From positions 17,497 to 81,496 of the forward strand of contig DATAUC010000056.1 in assembly GCA_036268485.1 (NCBI GenBank): a DNA stretch of 64,000 nt, read 5' to 3'. Below are positions 23,946 through 32,203 of the stretch, piece by piece. A program made the translations under genes and the position numbers. Origin of the DNA: Bog-473 sp036268485. Its GTDB lineage: Bacteria > Actinomycetota > Acidimicrobiia > Acidimicrobiales > RAAP-2. The notes below the pieces were generated by a model. That model was given only the letters and a program-made list of their open reading frames with translations. It was not told where the DNA came from and ran no database searches. Positions within the stretch are counted from its first letter, which is position 1. Each line of letters opens with the position of its first letter.

Positions 23946-24817
23946 CCACCACTCGGGATGTAGGGGCTGGGCGGACCGTCCATGCCCCGCACCATGACCG
24001 GTCCGTAGGGCTGTAGTTCGATACCGGCTTGGGTCAACTCCCGGATGGCCCACTGCTGACGACCGGTGAGCCAGTTGACCTCAATGGTCTCCCCGGCTGG
24101 TGCTTCGGCCAGCATGGTGCGCAGGACGAGGGCGGCTGATGTCTCGTTGCGGGCGCCGAGCGTCACCACGCGGTCGTCCTTGGCCACGGCGTACGCCTGG
24201 TCCCCGTGGAGGAGGAGGCGGGTGCCCTCCTCGGAGAGGATCATCTGAATATCAATGATGCGAGCCGAGCCCCGGACCTTGCGGTCGATGGCGGCCACCA
24301 GGTCGTAGTGGGCGTCGGTGACGTCGGCTGCCTCAATGCGGATGACGTCGCCGGGGCGGGTGACCCGGCCGGGGCGCAGTGGACCCCAGGCGGCCACGAC
24401 GGGATGGAGCGAGAACCCGAAGCTGGAGTACAGCGCCATGGCCTTGGGGTCGCGTGAGCACTGGATGGTCCCGGGGCTGTTCGGATCACCGTGCGAGAGA
24501 GCGAGGCGCAGCAGCTCCCGACCGAGACCACGGCCCTGGCGGCCGGGCACGGCACCGAGCTGGGAGAGCATCCAGTAGTCCTCGCGCACGAAGGCCTGGG
24601 CCATGCCGATGATGGCCCCCTCATCCTCTGCCACCCAGGATCCGCCCGGATCGGTGGCCAGGAAATGGCGGGTGCGATTTTGGCGGCGTCGCTCACCCTG
24701 CAAGGAGCTGGCCGTTACCGGCAGCCCGTAACGGGCCCGCATGGCCAGGAACCCGCTGTCGAACGCCTCCACCGCGCCGGGCACGTCCGGCTCGGTCATG
24801 GGGCGCAGGGTGACCAT
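23936..24817 (-). CDS. GNAT family N-acetyltransferase, two-domain length
   Basis: 293 residues. The N-terminal GNAT domain has VTLRPMTEPDVPGAVEAF and the acetyl-CoA loop GAVPGRQGRGLGRELLRLAL, ending with DPKAMALYSSFGF. The C-terminal half (about 150-290) looks like a second, degenerate GNAT-like domain without a clear loop. It overlaps the convergent GNAT gene by 10 bases at the 3' ends. Substrate unknown. Confidence 0.83.
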   Translation of the reverse strand: MVTLRPMTEPDVPGAVEAFDSGFLAMRARYGLPVTASSLQGERRRQNRTRHFLATDPGGSWVAEDEGAIIGMAQAFVREDYWMLSQLGAVPGRQGRGLGRELLRLALSHGDPNSPGTIQCSRDPKAMALYSSFGFSLHPVVAAWGPLRPGRVTRPGDVIRIEAADVTDAHYDLVAAIDRKVRGSARIIDIQMILSEEGTRLLLHGDQAYAVAKDDRVVTLGARNETSAALVLRTMLAEAPAGETIEVNWLTGRQQWAIRELTQAGIELQPYGPVMVRGMDGPPSPYIPSGGYG

Positions 24818-24871
24818 GCCTTTGATCCTGCCACGCTGCGGCGTGAGTCCTGGTGCAACGGTGTGTTGGGA

Positions 24872-25657
24872 CTATTCCCCTGGGAGGCGCCACACGCTGA
24901 CGTGCGATTGGCTTTCACCGGTGAACGGCGAGCGATCCCACCACGCCCACCGATGTTCCAGCGTCAGGCCGGCGATCCGAGCCATCAGGTCCAACTCGGA
25001 GGGCCACACGTAGCGGAACGGCGCCGTGAACTCGCTGAAGGTGCCATCGGGACGCCGGGTGAAGTGTCGCGATCGGGAAATCTGTTTGTGCGTGCGGTCA
25101 ATGAAGTCGTCAATGCCGATGTAGTCCTCCGTCAGGGCGAATGGGACTCCGGCGTTGCCAGGGGGTAACCGGCGCATGCTGGGCACGCCGTTCTCAATGA
25201 GAAAACGGCCGCCCGGGCGAAGGTGGCGAGCTGCGTTTTGAAAACACGCCACTTGTTCGTCCTGAGACGTCAGATTCGTGATCGTGTTGTAGACCAGATA
25301 GACGAGTGAGAACTCTCCCTCGACGAACGTCGTGGCCATGTCACCTTCGACGGCTTCGATGGCACTCGCTCCGGACTTCGACCGCAGTACCGCCAACATG
25401 TCGGTGGACAGTTCGATCCCGGCGACCTGAATGCCTCGTGCAGCCAAGGGGAGAGCCACCCGGCCGGTGCCAATGGCGAACTCCATGGCCGTCCCGTCCC
25501 CGGTCAACTCAACCAGGCAGTCGACGGTCGCTGCGAGCACATCGGCAGCGAACATTCCGTGGCCAGGCTGGTCATACGTGCTGGCGATCTCGCCAACGAA
25601 TCGATTCTCGGGCACGCTCCAGCATGGCCCCACCGGATCAGGCTCGCAACGGGACAC
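24872..25657 (-). CDS. Class I SAM-dependent methyltransferase
   Basis: 261 residues from a GTG at 25657 (start uncertain; a GTG further in, before PENRFVGEIASTYDQ, is also possible). The SAM-binding motif I is EFAIGTGRVALPLAARG, followed by the acidic GIELSTDML, and a later LRPGGRFLIENGVPSMRRLP matches motif IV-V of class I enzymes. Substrate unknown. Divergent from the adenine deaminase gene. Confidence 0.83.
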   Translation of the reverse strand: MSRCEPDPVGPCWSVPENRFVGEIASTYDQPGHGMFAADVLAATVDCLVELTGDGTAMEFAIGTGRVALPLAARGIQVAGIELSTDMLAVLRSKSGASAIEAVEGDMATTFVEGEFSLVYLVYNTITNLTSQDEQVACFQNAARHLRPGGRFLIENGVPSMRRLPPGNAGVPFALTEDYIGIDDFIDRTHKQISRSRHFTRRPDGTFSEFTAPFRYVWPSELDLMARIAGLTLEHRWAWWDRSPFTGESQSHVSVWRLPGE

Positions 25658-25703
25658 GCATTCCCACGCTCATCGTGCGGTGGCTGTGAACACCCTCATC
25701 AGC

Positions 25704-25732
25704 TTGACGGCAGAGTCCCTTGCGGCCACCAT
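25704..25732 (+). promoter_or_regulatory. Candidate promoter of the adenine deaminase gene
   Basis: TTGACG (25704-25709), a 17-base spacer and CACCAT (25727-25732), then 5 bases to the ATG at 25738. Weak -10 match. Confidence 0.4.
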
Positions 25733-25737
25733 GCTCC

Positions 25738-27462
25738 ATGGCCCGCGCTCCGTCTTCTCCGCACGTTCTGGCCGTGGCCCGGGGTGATAAGCCGGCCGAC
25801 CTGTTGCTGCGTGGCGGCCGTGTCCTCTCGCCGGCCAGCCGGGAGTGGGTCACCACTGATCTGGCCATTGCTGATGGCGTCGTAGCCGGCTGGGGTCCGC
25901 GGGAGGCCCTCGAGGAGGTTGACCTGCAGGGTGCCGCCGTCACCGCCGGCTTCGTCGATGCCCATATGCACCTGGAGTCGACCAAGTTGTGGGTGGACGA
26001 GTTCGTGCGCACCGTCTTGCCTCTGGGTACCACCGCCGTGGCCGCCGATCCACACGAGATCGCCAACGTCTTCGGGATCCCGGGAGTGGCCGCGCTCATC
26101 GCGGCGGCCAGCCGGTTGCCGTTCACCTTCGGCGTGTGCGCCAGCAGCTGCGTGCCGGCCTCGCCCTTCGAGAGTCCGGGGGCCGAACTGTTCGCTCCCG
26201 ACGTGGCTGCTCTCCTGCGCGATCACGCCGCCATCGGCGTGGCCGAGGTGATGAATTTCCCCGGCGTCATCGCCGGCGATCCCGAGATGCTGGCCCGCAT
26301 TGCCACGGCCGGGCACCGCCGGGTCGATGGTCACGCGCCCGGGGTCCTCGGGCGCGCCCTCGATGCCTATCTAGCCGCCGGGGTCGAATCCGACCACGAG
26401 TGCACCGAGCTGGCGGAGGCGGAGGAGAAGCGTCGCAAGGGCATGTGGGTCTTCATCCGCCAGGGCTCGGCCAGCCAGAACCTGCGCGACCTCATCCCCA
26501 TGGTGTTGGCCCACGGCACCGATCACCTGGCGCTCTGCAGCGATGATCGAGAGCCGGACACGCTCATCGACCTCGGTCACCTCAATGACTGCGTGCGACT
26601 GGCTGTGGCCTGCGGCGTGAGCGAGATCGACGCCCTGGTGCTCGCCACCATGAACCCGGCCGAGTACCATGGGTTCACGGAGCTGGGGTCGTTGGGACCG
26701 GGCTTCCAGGCCGACGTGCTGTGCTTCGACACCCTTCAGGGATTCCTGCCCTCCCGCGTCTATCAGCGGGGTCAGCTGGTGGCGCAGGACGGAGCCGTGG
26801 TGCCGGGCGCCGTGGTCGACACACCGCCGCCTGACTTCATGCGCCAGTCCGTGCACCTCGCCGTGCCGCCTCCGCCATCGTCCTTCACCTTTCCCCTCCG
26901 CCCCGGCGGTCGGGTACGCACCATCGGCATCCACGAAGGCTCACTGAGCACCAAATCCTTGGTGACCGATCCCGCCGATCCGTCCGGCGGTGTGGCCCGG
27001 CTGGCCGTGGTGGAGCGACACCGTCAGACCGGCCGTATCGGTCTGGGGTGGGTGCAGGGATTCGGGTTGGAGCGGGGCGCTCTGGCCTCGACCGTGGGCC
27101 ATGACGCGCACAACTGCATGGCGGTCGGATCCGGGTCCTCGCTCGGGCCACTTGCCATGGCCGCCGCCATAGCCCGCCTGGCCGAGATCGGTGGCGGGCA
27201 GGTAGCGGTCGATGATCAGGGGCGCGTGCTGGCCGAGTTGGTGTTACCCATCGGAGGTCTGATGAGCGACCGGCCGGCGCACGCGGTGGCGGCCGATATG
27301 CACCACCTGCTTGATGCGGCGCGTTCGTTGGGCACCACCATCTCGGCGCCCTTCATGCACATGAGCTTCCTGGGCTTGTCGGTGATTCCCGACCTGCGCC
27401 TGACTGACAAAGGGTTGGTCGATGTGGGGAAGTTCGAGCTGGTGCCGGTGGCGGTGGATTAA
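25738..27462 (+). CDS. ade: Adenine deaminase
   Basis: 574 residues from the ATG at 25738; a TTG at 25720 would add six. It hydrolyses adenine to hypoxanthine and ammonia for purine salvage. The amidohydrolase metal site is in GFVDAHMHLESTKL, with later ligands around DPHEIANVFG and the acidic CSDDREPDTLIDLGH. The C-terminal adenine deaminase domain has GFGLERGALASTVGHDAHN and SAPFMHMSFLGLSVIP. It ends in a 4-base overlap with the convergent leuD gene. Confidence 0.92.
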   Translation: MARAPSSPHVLAVARGDKPADLLLRGGRVLSPASREWVTTDLAIADGVVAGWGPREALEEVDLQGAAVTAGFVDAHMHLESTKLWVDEFVRTVLPLGTTAVAADPHEIANVFGIPGVAALIAAASRLPFTFGVCASSCVPASPFESPGAELFAPDVAALLRDHAAIGVAEVMNFPGVIAGDPEMLARIATAGHRRVDGHAPGVLGRALDAYLAAGVESDHECTELAEAEEKRRKGMWVFIRQGSASQNLRDLIPMVLAHGTDHLALCSDDREPDTLIDLGHLNDCVRLAVACGVSEIDALVLATMNPAEYHGFTELGSLGPGFQADVLCFDTLQGFLPSRVYQRGQLVAQDGAVVPGAVVDTPPPDFMRQSVHLAVPPPPSSFTFPLRPGGRVRTIGIHEGSLSTKSLVTDPADPSGGVARLAVVERHRQTGRIGLGWVQGFGLERGALASTVGHDAHNCMAVGSGSSLGPLAMAAAIARLAEIGGGQVAVDDQGRVLAELVLPIGGLMSDRPAHAVAADMHHLLDAARSLGTTISAPFMHMSFLGLSVIPDLRLTDKGLVDVGKFELVPVAVD

Positions 27463-28049
27463 GCCGAAGGCAGGAAGGCTGGGCGTCGCTGCTCGTACTC
27501 GGTGATGGCATCGACGTGGCGCAGCGACAGTCCGATGTCGTCCCATCCGTTGAGCAGGCGCTCGCGGGTGAACTCGTCAAGGGGGAAGGTGGCCGAAAGC
27601 CCGGCCGCCGGAGCCTCAATGGTGCTGCGGGCCACGTCAATGGTGATCTCGAGCTTCGGGTCGGCCGCCACGGCGTCGAGCAGAGCGCGGTCGAATTCCT
27701 CGCTCACCTGCACCGGCAGGAGGCCCTGCTTGGTGCAGTTGTTGCGGAAGATGTCGGCGAAGCGGGAGGACACGACGGCCTGGAAGCCGTAGTCCATCAG
27801 GGCCCACACGGCGTGCTCCCGGGATGAGCCGGTGCCGAAGTTGTGGCCGGCCACCAGCACCGTGGCTCCGGCGTATTCGGGTTGGTTGAAGACGAAGTCG
27901 CGATCGTCGCGCCATTCCGAAAACAGGCCGGCGCCGAAGCCGGTGCGCTCGACTCGCTTGAGCCAGTCCGACGGGATGATCTGGTCGGTGTCGACGTCGG
28001 TCCGGTCCAGGGGCACGGCGCGCCCGGTAACGATGATGACGGGTTCCAT
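27459..28049 (-). CDS. leuD: 3-isopropylmalate dehydratase small subunit
   Basis: 196 residues from the ATG at 28049. With LeuC it isomerises 2- to 3-isopropylmalate; the same pair acts on citramalate in the pyruvate route to isoleucine. Marks: DVDTDQIIPSDWLKRVERTG, GHNFGTGSSREHAVWAL (substrate Ser-Arg loop) and FRNNCTKQGLLPVQV. The leuC stop and leuD start share one base (TGATG), so translation is coupled. Last gene of greA-leuC-leuD. A longer reading to 28247 runs into leuC and is rejected. Confidence 0.96.
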   Translation of the reverse strand: MEPVIIVTGRAVPLDRTDVDTDQIIPSDWLKRVERTGFGAGLFSEWRDDRDFVFNQPEYAGATVLVAGHNFGTGSSREHAVWALMDYGFQAVVSSRFADIFRNNCTKQGLLPVQVSEEFDRALLDAVAADPKLEITIDVARSTIEAPAAGLSATFPLDEFTRERLLNGWDDIGLSLRHVDAITEYEQRRPAFLPSA

Positions 28050-29452
28050 CAGTCCAAGTCCTCCGGGGTAGCGAATGTGCCGGCCACAGCGGTGGCCGCG
28101 GCCACCCGGGGCGAGACGAGATGGGTGCGGCCACCTCGGCCCTGACGTCCTTCGAAGTTCCGGTTCGACGTTGAGGCGCAACGCTCTCCGACGGCCAGCT
28201 TGTCGGGGTTCATGGCCAGGCACATAGAGCAGCCGGGCTCGCGCCACTCAAAGCCGGCGGCCACGAAGATCTTGTCCAGGCCCTCGGCCTCGGCCTGGTT
28301 CTTGACCCGGTGCGAGCCGGGGACGACCAGGGCCCGCAGACCGGCGTGCACATGGCGGCCGTCGAGTACCTCAGCGGCGGCCCGGAGATCCTCAATGCGG
28401 GCGTTGGTGCAGGAGCCCAGGAACACGGTGTCGACCGGCACCTCGCGTAGGGGTGTCCCGGCCTTTAGGCCCATGTAGTCCAGAGCCCGGTAGGCGGCCT
28501 CGCGGTCGCCGGCATCCTCCATGGCGTCGGGATCGGGAATGACCCCGCCGATGGGAGCGACCTGCGCCGGGTTGGTGCCCCAGGTCACGTGCGGGGTGAT
28601 GGAGGCCGCGTCAATGACGACCTCTTTGTCGAAGGTGGCGCCGTCGTCGGTGACCAGCGTGCGCCAGTAGGCGACGGCCTCGTCCCATTCGGCCCCCTGG
28701 GGTGCCTGGTCCTTGCCCTGCACGTAGTCGAAGGTGGTCTGGTCGGGTGCCACCAGGCCGGCGCGGGCCCCGCCCTCAATACTCATGTTGCAGAGCGTCA
28801 TGCGCCCTTCCATGGAGAGGGAGCGGATGGCCGAACCGCGGTATTCGATGACGTGGCCGATGCCGCCGCCGGTGCCGATCTCGCCGATGATGGTCAGGGC
28901 CACATCTTTGGCGGTGACTCCGGGGGCCAGTTCGCCCTCAACCGTGACGGCCATGGTGGCCGGCTTGGTCTGCGGCAGCGTCTGGGTGGCCAGGACGTGC
29001 TCGACCTCGCTGGTGCCGATGCCGAAGGCCAGGGCGCCGAAGGCGCCGTGGGTTGAGGTGTGGCTGTCGCCGCACACGATGGTCATGCCGGGCTGGGTCC
29101 AGCCCTGCTCGGGCCCGATGATGTGCACGATGCCCTGGTTGGGGTTGCCCATGGGGAAGCAGGTGATGCCGAACTCGGCCGTGTTGGCGTCGAGCACGTC
29201 CAGCTGCTTGGCCGAGATGGGATCGGCCACCGGCTTGTCGATGTCGGTGGTGGGCACGTTGTGATCGGCCGTGGCCACCGTCAGGTCGGGCCGACGCACG
29301 GTACGCCCGGCCAGCCGCAGGCCGTCGAAAGCCTGGGGTGAGGTCACCTCGTGAATCAGGTGGAGGTCGATGAAGATGAGGTCGGGCTCACCCTCCTTGG
29401 CGTAGACGACGTGGTCGTCCCAGATCTTCTCGGACAGAGTGCGGGGGGCCAT
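28049..29452 (-). CDS. leuC: 3-isopropylmalate dehydratase large subunit
   Basis: 467 residues, full-length LeuC with a 4Fe-4S site. The three cluster cysteines are in FLGSCTNARIEDLR and in EPGCSMCLAMNPDKL. Other marks are the start SEKIWDDHVV, DHNVPTTD and CGDSHTSTHGAFGALAFGIG. GGAG inside the end of greA gives the binding site 5 bases before the ATG. Overlaps greA by one base and leuD by one base. Confidence 0.98.
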   Translation of the reverse strand: MAPRTLSEKIWDDHVVYAKEGEPDLIFIDLHLIHEVTSPQAFDGLRLAGRTVRRPDLTVATADHNVPTTDIDKPVADPISAKQLDVLDANTAEFGITCFPMGNPNQGIVHIIGPEQGWTQPGMTIVCGDSHTSTHGAFGALAFGIGTSEVEHVLATQTLPQTKPATMAVTVEGELAPGVTAKDVALTIIGEIGTGGGIGHVIEYRGSAIRSLSMEGRMTLCNMSIEGGARAGLVAPDQTTFDYVQGKDQAPQGAEWDEAVAYWRTLVTDDGATFDKEVVIDAASITPHVTWGTNPAQVAPIGGVIPDPDAMEDAGDREAAYRALDYMGLKAGTPLREVPVDTVFLGSCTNARIEDLRAAAEVLDGRHVHAGLRALVVPGSHRVKNQAEAEGLDKIFVAAGFEWREPGCSMCLAMNPDKLAVGERCASTSNRNFEGRQGRGGRTHLVSPRVAAATAVAGTFATPEDLD

Positions 29453-29952
29453 CAGTGCTCCACCTTTACGATCTCGACCTGGAGCATGCCGCCCGGTGCT
29501 GTGTACTCCACCGTGTCTCCAGCTTTCTTGCCCATAAGAACCTGCCCCAACGGGGCGCTGGGCGACAGAACGGGCAGGTCACCCTGCCGCTCCTCGATGG
29601 AGCCCACGAAGAACTGCTGCGTGTCGTCCTCGTCGTCGCCCTCGTAGCGCAGCGTCACGGTGGTGCCGGCCACCACGCTGCCGTCGCTGGCGGCGGACTC
29701 GTCCACCAGCTCGGCCGTCTTGAGCAGGGCCTGGAGCTGCCGGATGCGGGACTCCATCTTGCCCTGGAAGTCTTTGGCGGCGTGGTAGTCGCCGTTCTCC
29801 TTAAGGTCGCCCAGGGCCCGGGCCGCCTCAATCTGCTCGGCGATCTCGACCCGACCACGGGTGGTCAGATCCTCGAGCTCCGCGGACAGGCGGTCAAAGG
29901 TGGCCTGGGTGAGTTTGGTCGATTCGATTTCGTTGGTCGATGCGTTCGTCAC
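29452..29952 (-). CDS. greA: Transcription elongation factor GreA
   Basis: 166 residues. GreA enters the RNA polymerase secondary channel and triggers cleavage of backtracked RNA. The coiled-coil N-domain has the signature ARALGDLKENGDYHAAKDFQ, containing the two acidic tip residues. The C-domain ends with LGQVLMGKKAGDTVEYTAPGG. GTG start with AAGGA 6 bases upstream. It heads a three-gene unit with leuC and leuD, each joined by a one-base stop/start overlap. Confidence 0.96.
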   Translation of the reverse strand: MTNASTNEIESTKLTQATFDRLSAELEDLTTRGRVEIAEQIEAARALGDLKENGDYHAAKDFQGKMESRIRQLQALLKTAELVDESAASDGSVVAGTTVTLRYEGDDEDDTQQFFVGSIEERQGDLPVLSPSAPLGQVLMGKKAGDTVEYTAPGGMLQVEIVKVEH

Positions 29953-30055
29953 AGCGCGTCCTTCAGATGGGGAAAGCCGTCGGCGGCGGACCGCTCGAGG
30001 GCGCCCACCAGGCTAATCGGCTCTCAGGTGCCCGGGTGCTGCCCGGCTGGCCTGG

Positions 30056-30084
30056 TTGACGGGATCGCCCGGGCGCGGGAGACT
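30056..30084 (+). promoter_or_regulatory. Predicted promoter of the leuB-ilvE-cimA operon
   Basis: TTGACG (30056-30061), a 17-base spacer and GAGACT (30079-30084); the leader ATG is 10 bases further. Nearly the same as the leuA leader promoter (TTGACG, 17, GAGAAT). Confidence 0.65.
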
Positions 30085-30094
30085 AGGCGGCAAT

Positions 30095-30133
30095 ATGCAC
30101 CGGTTCGAGCACTCTGTAGGCATTATTCACTAG
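30095..30133 (+). CDS. leuB-ilvE-cimA leader peptide (attenuation)
   Basis: 12 codons encoding MHRFEHSVGIIH and a TAG stop, with Val-Gly-Ile-Ile near the end, so valine and above all isoleucine supply would be sensed rather than leucine. The following genes include citramalate synthase and the branched-chain aminotransferase, which make isoleucine. The stop codon's G is the first base of hairpin 1, and an intrinsic terminator follows. Less codon-rich than the other two leaders, but identical in layout. Confidence 0.75.
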   Translation: MHRFEHSVGIIH

Positions 30134-30155
30134 GCGCGCCTCAGATCCGCGCGCC
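30133..30155 (+). promoter_or_regulatory. Hairpin 1 of the leuB attenuator
   Basis: Perfect 7-bp stem GGCGCGC (30133-30139) and GCGCGCC (30149-30155), 9-base loop. It begins on the last base of the leader stop codon. Confidence 0.75.
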
Positions 30156-30159
30156 GTTC

Positions 30160-30185
30160 AACCGTCCACTGCGTGGGCGGTTTTT
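30160..30185 (+). terminator. Attenuator terminator before leuB
   Basis: 10-bp stem AACCGTCCAC (30160-30169) and GTGGGCGGTT (30173-30182, one G-T pair), 3-base loop, T run to 30185. It lies 39 bases before leuB. Confidence 0.85.
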
Positions 30186-30223
30186 CAATTCTCGGCATCA
30201 CTCTTCAGGCAAAGGCAGGTTCA

Positions 30224-31270
30224 GTGTCACCCAGCACCTCAGGCAATCGAGTCGCTGTCATCGGCGGCGACGGCATCGGCCCCGAAGTCTGCGCGGAAGC
30301 CCTCAAAGTCGTGGCGGCGGCCGGTGTCGAGCTTCAGACGAAGGAGTTCGACCTGGGAGCGGGCCGCTATCTCCGCGATGGGGTCGTCCTTCCCGACGAG
30401 ACCATGGCCGAGTTGCGCGGGTTCGACGCCATCCTCCTCGGCGCCATCGGGCCGCCGGTCGACGACACGTCCATCCCGGGGGGAACCCTTGAGCGGGGCC
30501 TGTTGCTCCGCCTGCGCTTCGAGTTGGACCTCTACATCAACCTGCGGCCCTATGTCGGGGTGCCGGGATCGATCGCCCACGGTTCGGATTTCATCGTGAT
30601 CCGGGAGAACACCGAAGGGACCTACGCCGGGGAGGGTGGCCTCCTGCGTAAGGGCACGCCGGCTGAGGTGGCCACCCAGGGCTCCGTGAACACCCGGATG
30701 GGCGTCGAGCGCTGCGTGCGCTTCGCCTTCGACCTGGCCGGCCAGCGACCGCGCCGTCACCTGACCCTGGTGCACAAGACGAACGTGCTCACCTTCTCGG
30801 GGGACCTCTGGAACCGCACGGTCACGGAGGTTTCGGCCGAATACCCCGACATCACCTGGGACTACAACCACGTCGATGCCGCCTGCATCTACCTGGTCGA
30901 GCAACCGGCACGCTATGACGTCATCGTCACCGACAACCTCTTCGGCGACATCCTGACCGACCTGGCCGGCGCCGTGAGTGGCGGCATCGGTTTCGCCGCC
31001 TCGGCCAACTTGAACCCGAACCGCACCGGCCCCTCCCTCTTCGAACCGGTGCACGGCGCGGCGCACGACATTGCCGGCCAGGGCATTGCCAACCCGCTGG
31101 CCGCCATCCACTCGGCTGGGCTGATGCTCGAGCACCTGGGCGAGCACGATGCCGCGCAACGAGTACTCAAAGCAGTGACCGAACAAGCCAACGCCATGTC
31201 CGCCTCATCGACCACTACTTCGCAACTGTCCACGACTGCCGTGGGCAACGCCATCGCAGAAAGGCTCTGA
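30224..31270 (+). CDS. leuB: 3-isopropylmalate dehydrogenase
   Basis: 348 residues from the GTG at 30224, chosen because an AGG lies 4 bases upstream and because the longer reading from 30173 would start inside the terminator. It oxidatively decarboxylates 3-isopropylmalate (and, in the citramalate route, methylmalate). Marks: VIGGDGIGPEVCAEALK, the substrate Arg region LDLYINLRPY, ENTEGTYAGEGG, and VTDNLFGDILTDLAGAVSGG with the metal Asp residues. First structural gene of the attenuated leuB-ilvE-cimA operon, 3 bases before ilvE. Confidence 0.96.
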   Translation: MSPSTSGNRVAVIGGDGIGPEVCAEALKVVAAAGVELQTKEFDLGAGRYLRDGVVLPDETMAELRGFDAILLGAIGPPVDDTSIPGGTLERGLLLRLRFELDLYINLRPYVGVPGSIAHGSDFIVIRENTEGTYAGEGGLLRKGTPAEVATQGSVNTRMGVERCVRFAFDLAGQRPRRHLTLVHKTNVLTFSGDLWNRTVTEVSAEYPDITWDYNHVDAACIYLVEQPARYDVIVTDNLFGDILTDLAGAVSGGIGFAASANLNPNRTGPSLFEPVHGAAHDIAGQGIANPLAAIHSAGLMLEHLGEHDAAQRVLKAVTEQANAMSASSTTTSQLSTTAVGNAIAERL

Positions 31271-31273
31271 TCA

Positions 31274-32203
31274 ATGCCCATCACCCCTACCGACAAAATT
31301 TGGATGGACGGCGAACTCGTCGACTGGGCCGATGCCACCGTGCATGTCTTGACCCACACCATGCACTACGGCTCCGGCGTCTTCGAGGGCATCCGGGCCT
31401 ACCCCACGTCGAACGGCGTGGCCGTCTTCCGCCTCACCGAGCACATCCGTCGCCTCTTCGCCTCGGCCAAGGTGTTCATGATCGACGTGCCGTACACGGT
31501 GGAAGACATCGTGGCGGCCACCCGCGACGTGGTCCGGGTCAACGGCATGAACGACGGCTGCTACCTCCGTCCGCTGGTCTACCTGGGTTATGGCGAGATG
31601 GGCCTCAACCCGCTGCCCAGCCCGGTCAATGTGTCCATCGCCGCCTGGCCCTGGGGCAGCTACCTGGGCGATGACGGCGTGGCCAACGGAGTGTCGGTCA
31701 AGGTCAGTTCGTGGCGGCGCCACGACCCCAATGCCGTGCCGACCGCAGCCAAGGGAACGGGCATGTACGTCAACTCGTCCCTGGCCAAGGTGGAAGCGCT
31801 CAAGGCCGGCTACGACGAGGCCATCCTGCTGGCCCCCAACGGCACCGTGAGCGAGTGCACGGGCGAGAACATCTTCATCGTGCGCGACGGATTCATCGTG
31901 ACGCCGCCCTCGTCCGATTCGGGCGCGCTGGCCGGCATCACGCAGAACTCCATCGAGACCATCGCCCAGGACCTGGGCTACGAGGTGCGACACGAGCCCA
32001 TCATCCGCACCGACCTCTACCTGGCCGATGAGGCGTTCCTGACCGGGACGGCGGCCGAGGTGGTGCCCATCCGGGCCGTCGACGACCGTGTCATCGGCAC
32101 CGGCAAGCCGGGCCCCATCACCCAGGAGGTGCAGCAGACCTACTTCGCCGCCGTGCGGGGCGAAGTGGACCGTTACAAGGACTGGCTGGACCTTGTCGAC
32201 TGA
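31274..32203 (+). CDS. ilvE: Branched-chain amino acid aminotransferase
   Basis: 309 residues, fold type IV PLP enzyme. It performs the last step to Val, Leu and Ile with glutamate. Marks: HTMHYGSGVFEGIRAYP, the PLP Lys in PTAAKGTGMYVNSSLAK, the conserved Glu in NGTVSECTGENIFIV, and EAFLTGTAAEVVPIRAVD near the end. Located 3 bases after leuB and overlapping cimA by 11 bases if cimA starts at its TTG, so the three genes form one operon. Confidence 0.96.
   Translation: MPITPTDKIWMDGELVDWADATVHVLTHTMHYGSGVFEGIRAYPTSNGVAVFRLTEHIRRLFASAKVFMIDVPYTVEDIVAATRDVVRVNGMNDGCYLRPLVYLGYGEMGLNPLPSPVNVSIAAWPWGSYLGDDGVANGVSVKVSSWRRHDPNAVPTAAKGTGMYVNSSLAKVEALKAGYDEAILLAPNGTVSECTGENIFIVRDGFIVTPPSSDSGALAGITQNSIETIAQDLGYEVRHEPIIRTDLYLADEAFLTGTAAEVVPIRAVDDRVIGTGKPGPITQEVQQTYFAAVRGEVDRYKDWLDLVD

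Noticed and set aside
27459..28247. Longer leuD reading
   Set aside because: It runs into leuC; LeuD family length and the TGATG junction fix the start at 28049.
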